A DNA stretch of 56,605 bases, taken from NCBI GenBank assembly GCA_947476295.1, contig CANJQC010000016.1, positions 1 through 56,605 of the forward strand. Reading direction: 5' to 3'. The stretch comes from Planctomycetaceae bacterium (lineage in GTDB: Bacteria > Planctomycetota > Planctomycetia > Planctomycetales > Planctomycetaceae). Shown here piece after piece: positions 43,021-51,693 of this stretch. The notes under the pieces are model-generated. The model did no database searches and was not told the DNA's origin. It worked only from the letters and a program-made list of their open reading frames with translations. Made by a program: the position numbers and the translations under genes. Every line of letters starts with the position of its first letter. Position 1 is the stretch's first letter.

Positions 43021-43394
43021 GATGGTGCTGGCTGCGATTATGCAGCTTGGACATTCATGTCCGAGGCTTTCGCCAAACAGCATCCTACCGGCCGAGAGAA
43101 TCTCAATACACACCAACTTCCGCCACGGCAGCGTTGGCCTGCCCACACCACGGACACGAATGTCCATCCGCGTAAAACAAACGCACACGCCATTTCGCCG
43201 TCTTTCCCTGTCGTCGCAGCTTGCCAAACCGAACGAGTTGGTTCAAAGTTGGTTTCGGAGTGGTTACAGTCTTTTTGAGTACTCAGCCGAATGGTCAGAC
43301 AGCCGCGATGCAGGCCGGAACGATTCTCGCCGGAAATCGCAGAACAAACGGATTGCTTACGTTTTGGTCATGAATAGGAAAGGAATCTGATTTT
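43021..43394. other. intergenic region with an inverted pair of GGACATTC repeats
   Basis: A pair of related palindromes, in opposite orientation, lies at 43048-43166. Frames crossing it encode only low-quality sequence. The last 130 bp should carry the promoter of the citrate synthase-like gene. Confidence 0.5.
43048..43166. repeat. GGACATTC(A/T)TGTCC-type inverted pair, copies 3 and 4
   Basis: TTGGACATTCATGTCCGAGG (43048-43067) and, about 85 bp on, the complement of TGGACATTCGTGTCCGTGG (43148-43166) face each other. This appears to be the fullest element of the family in the window; the other sites are half-elements. Confidence 0.65.
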
Positions 43395-44570
43395 ATGGAT
43401 CAATCAGCCCAACCTGCTGCGCATCTGATGAAGGGACTCAGGCGACTTGTGAGTGACATCCGTGACCGTTCCACTGGGAACGGATCGGGCCTCACAGATG
43501 TCGTCTGCGGAACGACATCGTTGCTTTCGTTCGGAGATTCCGTAATTTCCTACTGCGGCGAGTCGATTGACGATTTAACCGCGCAGCCTTCATTTGAACG
43601 AGTCCTCTGGCTGCTGTTGCATCAGACGCTGCCGACGGAAGAAGAACTGTCCGACAGTTGTTCGATCATGGCGGATTCCGCTGTCGTGGATCAGTCCGCG
43701 ATTGATATGGTGTCGCACCTGCCACTGTCGGCACTGCCGCTCGATTTTTTCCCCTTGTGCATTTCGTTGCTGTCGTTCTTTGATCCGACGCCGCAGGACA
43801 ACTCACCGGATGCCGCATGGTCGCGAGTCCTGCGATTGCTGGCGCAGCTGCCGATGATAATGTCGGCGGGGCTGGGCGATGCGGTTGGCGACAGTTGTCT
43901 GAGCCCGACCGAATTGTCGCCGGCCGAAACGGAATTGTCCTGGGCTGGTCGATTGCTGCATCGACTTCGCCGATCGACCGAACGACCATCGGCGGCAGAA
44001 GACGCAGCGATGAATACACTGATGATTTGTCAGTGCCTGACCGAAATGCGGCCCGCTTGCTTCACTGCTCGATTTGCCGCCAGCGCAACGACACATATTA
44101 TGGCCGCTCTGCAGTCTGCAGCGACCGTGTTCGTGTCGCAACTGCGGAATGATCCATATCTTTGGGCCAGCGAACTGTTGCAGAATTTCCGCGACCCGAG
44201 TCAGGCTGAAGTCTGGTGGCGACGTCGCGACGGGCAACCGATGCCATTTGGATTTTCCAGTTCGAACGATGATCGTCGAGCCGACATTCTGGCGGAAACG
44301 GCGCTGACGCTGCTCGGCAGCACCGACCGTATTCGACTTGCAGGATGTGCTGCCCGGCTGGAAACAATTCTGACAAAGGAAGAGTATTTTCCGACGGCAG
44401 ACTGGGTGTCGGCGAAAGTGATGACATTACTTGATATTCCGCCCGAACGACAATCGATCGTCATCGGCATGGCGCGTCTGGCAGGCTGGTCCGCTCAAGC
44501 GATCGAACAGCAGGCCTCCGGTCTCAGTTTGCTGCCTCGTCTGAATTATGGCGAAGCTGAAATGCCGTAG
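43395..44570 (+). CDS. citrate synthase homologue with a degenerate active site
   Basis: The 391-residue protein matches the citrate synthase fold: GLTDVVCGTTSLLSFGDSVI, the block ERVLWLLLHQTLPTEEEL, and RPACFTARFAASATTHIMAA for the helix after the first catalytic His. However, the loop that should read GPLHGGAN is SAATVFVSQLRNDP, with no His, and the first His position (usually LNAS or HE/LNAS type) reads MRPA. The expected late R.D block is also unclear. The enzyme chemistry is thus very unlikely; it may bind CoA or serve as a structural partner. ATG 43395 follows AAAGGAATC. The C-terminus (LLPRLNYGEAEMP) keeps the RPxxxY-like ending. Confidence 0.8.
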   Translation: MDQSAQPAAHLMKGLRRLVSDIRDRSTGNGSGLTDVVCGTTSLLSFGDSVISYCGESIDDLTAQPSFERVLWLLLHQTLPTEEELSDSCSIMADSAVVDQSAIDMVSHLPLSALPLDFFPLCISLLSFFDPTPQDNSPDAAWSRVLRLLAQLPMIMSAGLGDAVGDSCLSPTELSPAETELSWAGRLLHRLRRSTERPSAAEDAAMNTLMICQCLTEMRPACFTARFAASATTHIMAALQSAATVFVSQLRNDPYLWASELLQNFRDPSQAEVWWRRRDGQPMPFGFSSSNDDRRADILAETALTLLGSTDRIRLAGCAARLETILTKEEYFPTADWVSAKVMTLLDIPPERQSIVIGMARLAGWSAQAIEQQASGLSLLPRLNYGEAEMP

Positions 44571-44588
44571 CGCATGTAGGGATCGGCG

Positions 44589-45392
44589 TCAGCTATGCGA
44601 ATGTTGCGCGTCAGGGAATGATCCGTTCTGGACTTCCTGAACGTAACTTTGCACCGCGTTTGTTGCTAGGCTGCGCAGGTCGGCAAACTGCTTGAGGAAT
44701 TTTGGGTGGAAGCCAGGATTGAGTCCCAGCATGTCGGGGCCAACGAGGACCTGTCCGCTGCATCCGGCTCCGGCACCGATACCGATCGTCGGGATGGACA
44801 GGGCTTCTGTGATCCGTCTGGCAACGTCCTGTGGCACGAGTTCCAGCACGATCGCAAATGCACCGGCATCTTCAGCAGCGCGAGCGTCATTGAGCAGTTG
44901 CTGTTCGTCACGCTGGACTTTCCCCATGCCGCCAAGTTGTCGCACAGCCTGCGGTCGCATTCCGACATGAGCCATCACGGGGATTTCTGCGCGGCCGATG
45001 GCGCGGATTGTTTCAGACTGAATGGCACCGCCTTCCAGCTTCACCGCATCAGCACCTGTTTCTTTGATGATGCGACCGGCATTCCGGACGGCTTGCTTTG
45101 GGCTGACCTGGTACGACATGAACGGCATATCAACCACCACGAGGGCTCGACGCACCGCGCGGGCGACGATTTCGCCATGATAAATCATTTGATCCAGCGT
45201 GACGGGCAGCGTTGTCGTTCGGCCCTGCACAACCATCGCAAGGCTGTCGCCAACCAGAATGCTGTCCACGCCCGCTTCGTCCATGATCCCGGCCCACAGA
45301 TAATCGTAGGCGGTGAGCATCGTGAGTTTTTGACCCTGAGCTGCCAGTTCACGGAACACCGGCACCGTGATTTTTCGAGGAGGCTTTTGCAT
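44589..45392 (-). CDS. panB: 3-methyl-2-oxobutanoate hydroxymethyltransferase
   Basis: The 267-residue PanB transfers a hydroxymethyl group from methylene-tetrahydrofolate to 2-oxoisovalerate, the first step of pantothenate synthesis. It has the family blocks TMLTAYDYLWAGIMDEAG, ILVGDSLAMVVQG (metal-binding Asp), ADAVKLEGG, PVMAHVGMRPQ and IVLELVPQ with the catalytic Glu, and PTIGIGAGAGCSGQVLVGPD. The length is typical. It lies 11 bp downstream of the FHA gene at 45404 on the same strand, an unusual operon for pantothenate synthesis. Confidence 0.97.
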   Translation of the reverse strand: MQKPPRKITVPVFRELAAQGQKLTMLTAYDYLWAGIMDEAGVDSILVGDSLAMVVQGRTTTLPVTLDQMIYHGEIVARAVRRALVVVDMPFMSYQVSPKQAVRNAGRIIKETGADAVKLEGGAIQSETIRAIGRAEIPVMAHVGMRPQAVRQLGGMGKVQRDEQQLLNDARAAEDAGAFAIVLELVPQDVARRITEALSIPTIGIGAGAGCSGQVLVGPDMLGLNPGFHPKFLKQFADLRSLATNAVQSYVQEVQNGSFPDAQHSHS

Positions 45393-45403
45393 GGATGAAC
45401 TAG

Positions 45404-46462
45404 TCAGAAGCCCTTGAGGAAATTCTGGAGGTCCGGATCAATCTTGTCATTATCGCCGGCGTTCTTGACAGCATCCGGGCTTTCAACCTCGTAGATGACA
45501 TCATCAGCAGCGTCTGTCCCGTCATCGGCGAACCAGCTGGATTCCCAATCCTCTTCAAGGATCCGGGCGACCTCCGGAGTTTCTTCAGAAACTTCTTCGA
45601 GCTCCGCCACGTTCATGTCAGCAATCAACAGCTCTGCATCAGACGACAGCTTATCATCGACACGGCTGCTCACGCTGGAATCGTCGGCGATGCTCAACAC
45701 ATCCAGGTCGTCAGAAGATTCCGACGAATCGATAATCGCAGATTCCCAGTGCGGCTCTTCATCAATCAGTTCGGATTCGCTGAAAGCGTCACTTCCAGTC
45801 AAGGCACCTGCCTCATCGGCACCCTGACTCTGTTCGGAAAGGCGACGACCGAAGTCAACAATCTCTAGGCGACTGTCCATCGGATCAGCCTCGGGCGAAA
45901 ACCAGTCTGCCGAACCGGAGGCCAAAAACTTATTGTCAGGGTAGTCGGCAGTTGGCTCATAGTGTTCTGCTGATTCGCCGCCCTGTTCTACCGCGTAATC
46001 CATCTTCGCATCAGATTCCGTTTCCCGTAATCGACCGCCATCCGTACTGCCATCGTCCGCCATCGCGTGACGTGCGACGGAATCACGACCCGCTTCTGCA
46101 CGCAGGGACTCACTCGCAGCGCCAGCAGCCATTTTTGATTTTGCACTGTCGGCCACAAAGGCCTCCGCGCGCACATGAACAATGAATTGAATGGGCCCGA
46201 GAGCCAGTTGAGTCCCGTTGGAAATGTCGTACCGCTTGCCAGCAGTGATGCGTGCGCCGTCGATGTATGTGCCGTTGCTGCTGTCAAGGTCGGTCACGGA
46301 GATCGAGTCACGTCCGACGCGCAGAAAGCAGTGACGTCGGCTGACCTGTGGAGCAGAGAGTCGCAGGTTGCAGTCAGAACCCCGACCGATCACGATATCA
46401 TGACGAACGGTGATTCGACGCACATTGGAGGGCTGGTCCTGCAGTTCAAGTACCACTTTCAT
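45404..46462 (-). CDS. FHA-domain protein with long acidic C-terminus
   Basis: From ATG 46462 this 352-residue protein has an FHA domain (about 1-95), with DIVIGRGSDCNLRL, SRRHCFLRVG and DLDSSNGTYIDG. The remaining 250 residues are acidic, Ser/Asp/Glu-rich and probably disordered (SSESSDDLDVLSIADDSSV...). It is likely a phosphothreonine reader, perhaps of the PKN-type kinases common in the organism. The frame reaches up to 46486, but ATG 46462 starts the first FHA strand. panB follows after 11 bp, so they are probably co-transcribed. No other domain is visible. Confidence 0.87.
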   Translation of the reverse strand: MKVVLELQDQPSNVRRITVRHDIVIGRGSDCNLRLSAPQVSRRHCFLRVGRDSISVTDLDSSNGTYIDGARITAGKRYDISNGTQLALGPIQFIVHVRAEAFVADSAKSKMAAGAASESLRAEAGRDSVARHAMADDGSTDGGRLRETESDAKMDYAVEQGGESAEHYEPTADYPDNKFLASGSADWFSPEADPMDSRLEIVDFGRRLSEQSQGADEAGALTGSDAFSESELIDEEPHWESAIIDSSESSDDLDVLSIADDSSVSSRVDDKLSSDAELLIADMNVAELEEVSEETPEVARILEEDWESSWFADDGTDAADDVIYEVESPDAVKNAGDNDKIDPDLQNFLKGF

Positions 46463-46779
46463 AGGAACGATTCCCGTTCTCCGCAAAGGCCGCCAAAGTA
46501 CTCTGCGATGTCATGTTCGTCGGATCTTGTATCTGCCATTGACAGTTGCAGTATCCGCAGCTTTTCATAAGTTGAGCCCAACTGCAAGAGGATGAGTGAC
46601 ATTTGCGACATTTGCTGCCATATTTGTTCTGGCTGGACGTTAAACGTATCTGCACCTGATGACGGGATAATCACGATACGGCAGCACTCCATCGTGGAGC
46701 CGGTGTCGGGAGATGCCTACAATCCTGCGTTGGCGTGAAGGTTAAACACTACTCAATTCAATTTGCCAGCCAGGCAACC
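46463..46779. other. divergent intergenic region
   Basis: This is the shared upstream region of the FHA-panB and LipB-LipA-TsaB operons. I see no gene or clear repeat in it. Confidence 0.4.
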
Positions 46780-47544
46780 ATGACCATCGACTGGGACGCT
46801 TTCACCAACGATACGCTCACGAATGCCGAAGTGCGATTGCTCGGCGCGGTGGAGCTGTCGTCCGTCTTGGCTCTGCAGAAACTCATGGTGCATGAGGTGC
46901 GATCTCAAAGCCGCACGAATGCCGCGATCCTGATCTGCGAACATCCGCCAACAGTCACTGTCGGGTCGGGTGCCAGTTTGCTGGAACTTCCGGAATCCCC
47001 ACGGGAGCTGGAATCTCGACTGATCACCGTCCATAAAGTCCGGCGCGATGGCCATGCCATTCTTCATCAGCTTGGCCAGATCGCAGCGTATGTCGTCGTG
47101 TCGCTTCCGGAATGCAGTATGGACGAATCCGAATTTCGCGCATGTCTGCAGCAGGCGGTGATTGAGACCTGTCGAGAAGTCCAGGTTGTCGCTTCAACTT
47201 CACCCGACGATCCTACTGCCGTCTTCGGACGACATGGCGTAGTTGCCGAACTGGGAATTCATATCGATGAAGGCATTACCAGCTTCGGAGTTTTTCTGAA
47301 CGTGAGCTGCCGTCTGGACGAACCTCGCGAAATAGGACGCGGACTACTAGGCCAGCGCGTGTCATCTCTTAATGCCGAACGAGTCCGGCCGACACAGATG
47401 CCGCAGGTTCGATCGGCTTTGATTCAGCACTTGTGTACACAACTGGGCTATCCTGACTATCATCTGCACACCGGTCATCCTTTTCTGAAACGAACTCGGA
47501 CCCTGATCCATGACAAGTTTGCCGATCCTCAATCAGCCGACTAA
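46780..47544 (+). CDS. LipB-like protein lacking catalytic Lys and Cys
   Basis: The 254-residue protein has the octanoyltransferase/BPL-LplA fold: ILICEHPPTVTVGSG, VRRDGHAILHQLGQIAAYVV (RGGxxTxHGPGQ motif in altered form, His96 kept) and GITSFGVFLNVSCRLD. The catalytic Lys, in RKIAAIG in active LipB, corresponds to Val154 in HGVVAELG, and the nucleophile Cys of VPCGI corresponds to Arg187 in EIGRGLLG. Both catalytic residues are therefore missing. ATG 46780 is chosen; the frame extends to 46735. It overlaps lipA by 35 bp, so coupling is likely. It may be a scaffold, or use other residues. Confidence 0.85.
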   Translation: MTIDWDAFTNDTLTNAEVRLLGAVELSSVLALQKLMVHEVRSQSRTNAAILICEHPPTVTVGSGASLLELPESPRELESRLITVHKVRRDGHAILHQLGQIAAYVVVSLPECSMDESEFRACLQQAVIETCREVQVVASTSPDDPTAVFGRHGVVAELGIHIDEGITSFGVFLNVSCRLDEPREIGRGLLGQRVSSLNAERVRPTQMPQVRSALIQHLCTQLGYPDYHLHTGHPFLKRTRTLIHDKFADPQSAD

Positions 47545-48496
47545 TGACACGACGCTGCATGCTGCAACTTTGCACATTGCGCCACTGAACATCGTGCCGC
47601 TCAACGCGATGCTTCGGACCGACGCGCCTCAACGCCGCCTGCCGCGATGGCTCAAGCGTCCATTGCCTCAGCCTGGCATGGCTTACACCAGTGACGTGAT
47701 TTCTGACCTGCGTCTGGAAACCGTCTGCGAAAGTGCCAAGTGCCCAAATCGCACGGAATGCTGGTCGCAGAAAACAGCCACATTCATGATCGGCGGTAAC
47801 GTCTGCACGCGCCCTTGTGGATTCTGTTCCGTGCCGAAAGGCAAGACCGAACGCCTGGAAATCGACGAACCGGAACGTGTCGCTGAAGCTGCCATGCGTC
47901 TGGGCCTGAAGTACGTAGTACTCACATCTGTCACCCGCGATGACCTTCCGGATGGCGGTGCTGATCACTGGTATCGCACGGTGCTGGCCGTCCGTGAACT
48001 CACGGGGTCGCAGGTGGAAGTCCTGACCCCCGACTTTCTGGGAAATCGCAAAGCCATCAGCCGTGTGATTGAATCGCGTCCGGACGTCTTCAATCACAAC
48101 ACGGAAACCGTGCCTCGCCTGTATCATCGCGTGCGCCGCAATGCCGACTATCAGCGCACGCTCAACCTGTTGAAACAGATCAAAGACGAAGCGCCTGACA
48201 TGCCAACCAAGAGCGGCCTTATGCTGGGACTTGGCGAGACACGCGAAGAACTGCTCGACGTCTTTGCCGACCTGCGGGGCGTGGGGTGTGACATGCTGAC
48301 ACTGGGACAGTATCTGCAGCCCACTCCCGATCACCTGCCGGTGGAACGATATGTTCCACCGGAAGAATTCGATGAAATCGGCGAACTGGCCCGCAAACTC
48401 GGCTTCAGCATGGTGGCGAGCGGTCCGTTCGTCCGCAGCAGTTATCATGCTGGCGAAATGGCAGAAGAAATGGAACACGCAACTCGACGGGCATGA
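47510..48496 (+). CDS. lipA: lipoyl synthase
   Basis: The 328-residue radical SAM enzyme inserts two sulfurs into octanoyl chains on lipoyl domains. The auxiliary cluster Cys are in CESAKCPNRTEC, the SAM cluster is CTRPCGFC, and the C-terminal RSSYHA Ser is present, so it looks active. The start is uncertain: ATG 47510 adds a low-complexity segment (HAATLHIAPLNIVPLN) that overlaps the LipB-like gene, while ATG 47609 gives the usual length (295). The last codons and TGA (CGACGGGCATGA) lie in a GGACATGAATGTCC-type repeat. tsaB follows after 25 bp. Confidence 0.96.
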   Translation: MTSLPILNQPTNDTTLHAATLHIAPLNIVPLNAMLRTDAPQRRLPRWLKRPLPQPGMAYTSDVISDLRLETVCESAKCPNRTECWSQKTATFMIGGNVCTRPCGFCSVPKGKTERLEIDEPERVAEAAMRLGLKYVVLTSVTRDDLPDGGADHWYRTVLAVRELTGSQVEVLTPDFLGNRKAISRVIESRPDVFNHNTETVPRLYHRVRRNADYQRTLNLLKQIKDEAPDMPTKSGLMLGLGETREELLDVFADLRGVGCDMLTLGQYLQPTPDHLPVERYVPPEEFDEIGELARKLGFSMVASGPFVRSSYHAGEMAEEMEHATRRA

Positions 48497-48510
48497 ATGT
48501 CCATCCCGCA
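48486..48510. repeat. GGACATTC(A/T)TGTCC-type palindrome, copy 5
   Basis: CGACGGGCATGAATGTCCATCC carries the core with one change. It contains the lipA stop codon. Confidence 0.55.
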
Positions 48511-48521
48511 AGTGACGCCGT

Positions 48522-49211
48522 GTGAGGTTTGAAGAAATGCTGCTCGCCGTAGACACATCCGGAATGCAGGGCTCCATCGCCATTTTTGATGGCTCAGTTC
48601 TGGTGTTCGAACGCATCCTGGGCACGTTCGGAACCCGACATGCGCAGACATTGCCTGCCGAAGTTGCTGATGCGCTGGCAAACTGCCATCTGCAGCCCAG
48701 TGATATTCGATCTGTTGCCGTGAGTATCGGCCCGGGGAGTTTCACCGGACTGCGCGTTGGACTGACGTTTGCCAAAACCTTCGCATGGCTGAATGACGCA
48801 AAATTGGTGGCCGTTGATACGCTGCGTGCGATCGCTCAGCAAGTACCGCCAGATATCGAATTCGTAACGGCGATTGTCGATGCGCAGCGGGCTGAGTTCT
48901 TTGCCGCGACGTATCGCTGGAACACAGAACTCGGGCTTCGCTTTGCCATCGATGAGGTGCATCTGGCGAGTGCCGATGACCTGCCGACGGAATATCCGAT
49001 CGTCGGGCCAGCCGGCAACAAACTTAAAGCTGCGGCAGCCGACCGATTTGATGTGCTTGACGAATCCCTGTGGCAACCACACGCCACCAGCGTCGGACGC
49101 ATCGGGCTGCACATGCTTGATGAGCAGCAGTTCTCAGATCCCGACAGCCTGGAACCTGTCTACATCCGATTAAGCTACGCAGAAGAAAAACGCCGCGATT
49201 CAAACAGTTGA
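48522..49211 (+). CDS. tsaB: tRNA threonylcarbamoyladenosine protein TsaB
   Basis: This 229-residue ASKHA-fold protein partners TsaD and TsaE in making t6A37 on tRNA. It has the TsaB blocks LLAVDTSGMQGSIAIFDG, RHAQTLPAEVADAL, VAVSIGPGSFTGLRVGLTF and FVTAIVDAQRAEFFAA. GTG 48522 is the longest start and ATG 48537 (MLLAVDTSG) is an alternative that fits the family better. It follows lipA, probably as part of one transcript. The length is typical. Confidence 0.94.
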   Translation: MRFEEMLLAVDTSGMQGSIAIFDGSVLVFERILGTFGTRHAQTLPAEVADALANCHLQPSDIRSVAVSIGPGSFTGLRVGLTFAKTFAWLNDAKLVAVDTLRAIAQQVPPDIEFVTAIVDAQRAEFFAATYRWNTELGLRFAIDEVHLASADDLPTEYPIVGPAGNKLKAAAADRFDVLDESLWQPHATSVGRIGLHMLDEQQFSDPDSLEPVYIRLSYAEEKRRDSNS

Positions 49212-49439
49212 CCGACCGACCGAACTCACCATGATCGCCACACAACCAGGATGTATTGACTTATCGTCGTCCCGCTCACCACTGGCTGATTTCACTTGAA
49301 CCGTAGACCCTTTGCCTGTAACCTTTCAGCGATCACCTGATAAAGGGTAGCCTCTCACTGTGGCTTCCCTCATCGGGTTTGTAAGTGATGAACGGCAATG
49401 TGCCACCGTACTATGACCTCAGGCCAGTAAGGATTTTTT

Positions 49440-50753
49440 GTGATGTCGTTCAGCAGATTACTGACCGTTACGTGCATATTGTGTCTGATGAGTTTGGTGG
49501 CGGCACATGCCACCGCAGATTCCTGGCCAGGCTTCCGTGGGGCCTCCGGGGATGGTGTATCGCCTGAAACCGGCATCCCTTCGCACTGGACGGAAACAGA
49601 AGGCGTTGCTTGGAGTACGCCATTGCGTGGCCTCGGTAATTCATCGCCGGCGGTCGTCGGAGATCGAATTTATCTGACTTCGTTTGACGCGAAAGACCAG
49701 TCTCTGTGGGTGATCGCAGTTGGGCGTGGGACCGGTGAGGTCGTGTGGGAAAAGCGGATCGGTCAGGGAGATTTGATTGCGTACGGTCCGCCCGATCTGT
49801 ACCAGCATCGTCACAATCCCGCGACAGCATCGCCGTGTGTCGATGATGACGGAAACGTCTACGCATTTTTTGGAACGGGTGATCTTGTCTGCCTGGATCG
49901 TGATGGCAACGAAGTGTGGCGACACTATATTCCCGACGAATACGGCCCCTACGACTTGAAATTCGGTATGGCATCTTCACCTCGACTGTGGGGGGAACTA
50001 CTGTACATAACCTGTGTTCATAAGGGGCCGTCGTATGTGCTTGCTCTGAACCGAAAAACGGGGAAAGAGGTTTGGCTGGCTGATCGGAATTACTTGGCGA
50101 TGGGTGACGCCACGGACGCCTATACGTCACCGGTTGTGCTGGTTCAGGCAGATCATGCTCCCCAGCTGATCGTGACCGGATGTAATCACGCGGACGCCTA
50201 TGATCTTTCGACAGGAAAGCGAGTCTGGTCTGACGGTGGCCTTCTTCTGCCAGAAGAAGAATACGGACGAATCAATGCTTCACCGACTGTTGGAGACGGG
50301 ATGGTTTTGGTGAATTCCGCGAAAAATCAACTGTGCATAGCAATTCGAGCCGACGGTCAGGGAGATATCACAGGCAGTGGCCATGAGCTCTGGAAAAGTA
50401 AGGGCATGGCGGACTGTCCCACGGCTACCATTCACGGTGGAATTGTCTACTCAGTGCGAGACGAAGGAGTCGGCGCTGCGTTTGACTTGAAGACGGGGAA
50501 GGAATTGTGGCGTCAGCGCGTTCTGCCTGGCCGCACTCAGGCATCACCTGTCGTTGCCGATGGTAAAGTTTACTTTCTGGCACTTGACGGCCAGTGCGTC
50601 GTGGTGCGTGAGGGAACTGAATACGCGGTCGTTTCAAAAAATTCGTTACCGGTTGGGGATTATTATGCAACTCCAGCGATCAGTGATGGCATGATTTTCG
50701 TGCGTGAGCGGTCACGTTTGTACGGAATCCGCGGCACCGCCGCAGCACAATAA
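49440..50753 (+). CDS. secreted PQQ-type beta-propeller protein
   Basis: The 437-residue protein has a signal peptide (SRLLTVTCILCLMSLVAAHA) and then repeated beta-propeller blades with WD-like strings (VWEKRIGQGDLI, VWRHYIPDE, VWLADRNYLAM, LWRQRVLPGRTQASPVVADGKVYF). This is the PQQ-like/BamB type of propeller common in planctomycete exported proteins. The starting block DSWPGFRGASGDGVSPETG is frequent in that group. GTG 49440 or ATG 49443 starts the protein. The NHL propeller gene follows 40 bp later, so they may be co-transcribed. The ligand is unknown. Confidence 0.9.
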   Translation: MMSFSRLLTVTCILCLMSLVAAHATADSWPGFRGASGDGVSPETGIPSHWTETEGVAWSTPLRGLGNSSPAVVGDRIYLTSFDAKDQSLWVIAVGRGTGEVVWEKRIGQGDLIAYGPPDLYQHRHNPATASPCVDDDGNVYAFFGTGDLVCLDRDGNEVWRHYIPDEYGPYDLKFGMASSPRLWGELLYITCVHKGPSYVLALNRKTGKEVWLADRNYLAMGDATDAYTSPVVLVQADHAPQLIVTGCNHADAYDLSTGKRVWSDGGLLLPEEEYGRINASPTVGDGMVLVNSAKNQLCIAIRADGQGDITGSGHELWKSKGMADCPTATIHGGIVYSVRDEGVGAAFDLKTGKELWRQRVLPGRTQASPVVADGKVYFLALDGQCVVVREGTEYAVVSKNSLPVGDYYATPAISDGMIFVRERSRLYGIRGTAAAQ

Positions 50754-50793
50754 ACAAAGGGTGTCTGCTTCGTTGACAGACAATGGGGGTTCT

Positions 50794-51693
50794 ATGGCTG
50801 TGTTCCGTTCGTGTGTGCTTTCGTGTCTGTTCAGTCTGTTTGTCATGAATCCCGCTTTTGCGGCAGAGAATGTCGATTTTCTTCCGAGTATCACATTCTT
50901 TCAGATCCCTGAAGGGATCACGCTGGGTCCTGTTTCCGGTGTTGGTGCGGATGATTCCGGAAATGTCTATCTTCTGCAGCGCCAAGCTCCGCCAGTAATG
51001 TGTTTTGACCGAACGGGCAAATTTGTCCGATCGTTTGGAGACGATCTCGTAGGCACTGGCCACGGTCTTGCCATTGATCCGCAGGGCAACGTCTGGGTGA
51101 CTGATACCGGTCATCATCTGGTCTTCAAGTTCAGCCCGGAAGGTAAGCTGCTGCTGGCACTGGGTCAATCAGATAAGCCTGGGACCGATGAAAACCACTT
51201 CGACAAGCCGACACACACTGCCTTTGGGGCAAACGGCGACATTTTTATCACGGACGGATACGGAAATTCACGAATTGTCCATGTGACTGCCGATGGAAAA
51301 TTCGTTAAGGCGTGGGGTAAAGCGGGTGCAGGGCCAGGCGAGTTCAGTGCACCTCATGCAGCAATTGTGGACGCTAAAGGACGCCTGCTGGTCTGTGATC
51401 GGGACAATGAACGCATTCAAATATTTGATCAGGAAGGTCAGTTGCTCGAGATATGGACTGGCTACAAGCCGTTTGGTATCGCCATGGATGGTGACGGAAC
51501 TTTCTTTATTTGCGGCAACAATCAGGTTTCTCAACTGGATGCCCACGGCAAAGTTGTCAAGAGCTGGGGCAAGGAAGGTGTCGAACCCGGGCAATTCAAG
51601 ACCCCTCATTTGATGACTGCTGACAAAGATGGAAATCTTTATGTGGCCGAGGTCAGCGGACGCCGTCTGCAGATGTTGAAAAGAGTCCGTTAA
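50794..51693 (+). CDS. secreted NHL-repeat beta-propeller protein
   Basis: The 299-residue protein has a signal peptide (MAVFRSCVLSCLFSLFVMNP..AFA) and about six NHL-type blades (GLAIDPQGNVWVTDTGHHLV, GANGDIFITDGYGNSRIVHV, IVDAKGRLLVCDRDNERIQI, TADKDGNLYVAEVSGRRLQM). It resembles the group annotated as peptidyl-alpha-hydroxyglycine amidating lyase-like, but lyase activity is not shown. ATG 50794 follows TGGGGG. It is paired with the PQQ propeller gene. Confidence 0.9.
   Translation: MAVFRSCVLSCLFSLFVMNPAFAAENVDFLPSITFFQIPEGITLGPVSGVGADDSGNVYLLQRQAPPVMCFDRTGKFVRSFGDDLVGTGHGLAIDPQGNVWVTDTGHHLVFKFSPEGKLLLALGQSDKPGTDENHFDKPTHTAFGANGDIFITDGYGNSRIVHVTADGKFVKAWGKAGAGPGEFSAPHAAIVDAKGRLLVCDRDNERIQIFDQEGQLLEIWTGYKPFGIAMDGDGTFFICGNNQVSQLDAHGKVVKSWGKEGVEPGQFKTPHLMTADKDGNLYVAEVSGRRLQMLKRVR

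Noticed and set aside
47369-48775. 468-codon open frame on the minus strand
   Set aside because: It is antisense to lipA and tsaB, both with intact motifs. Its composition (Arg/His/Gln/Ser) is that of a shadow frame.
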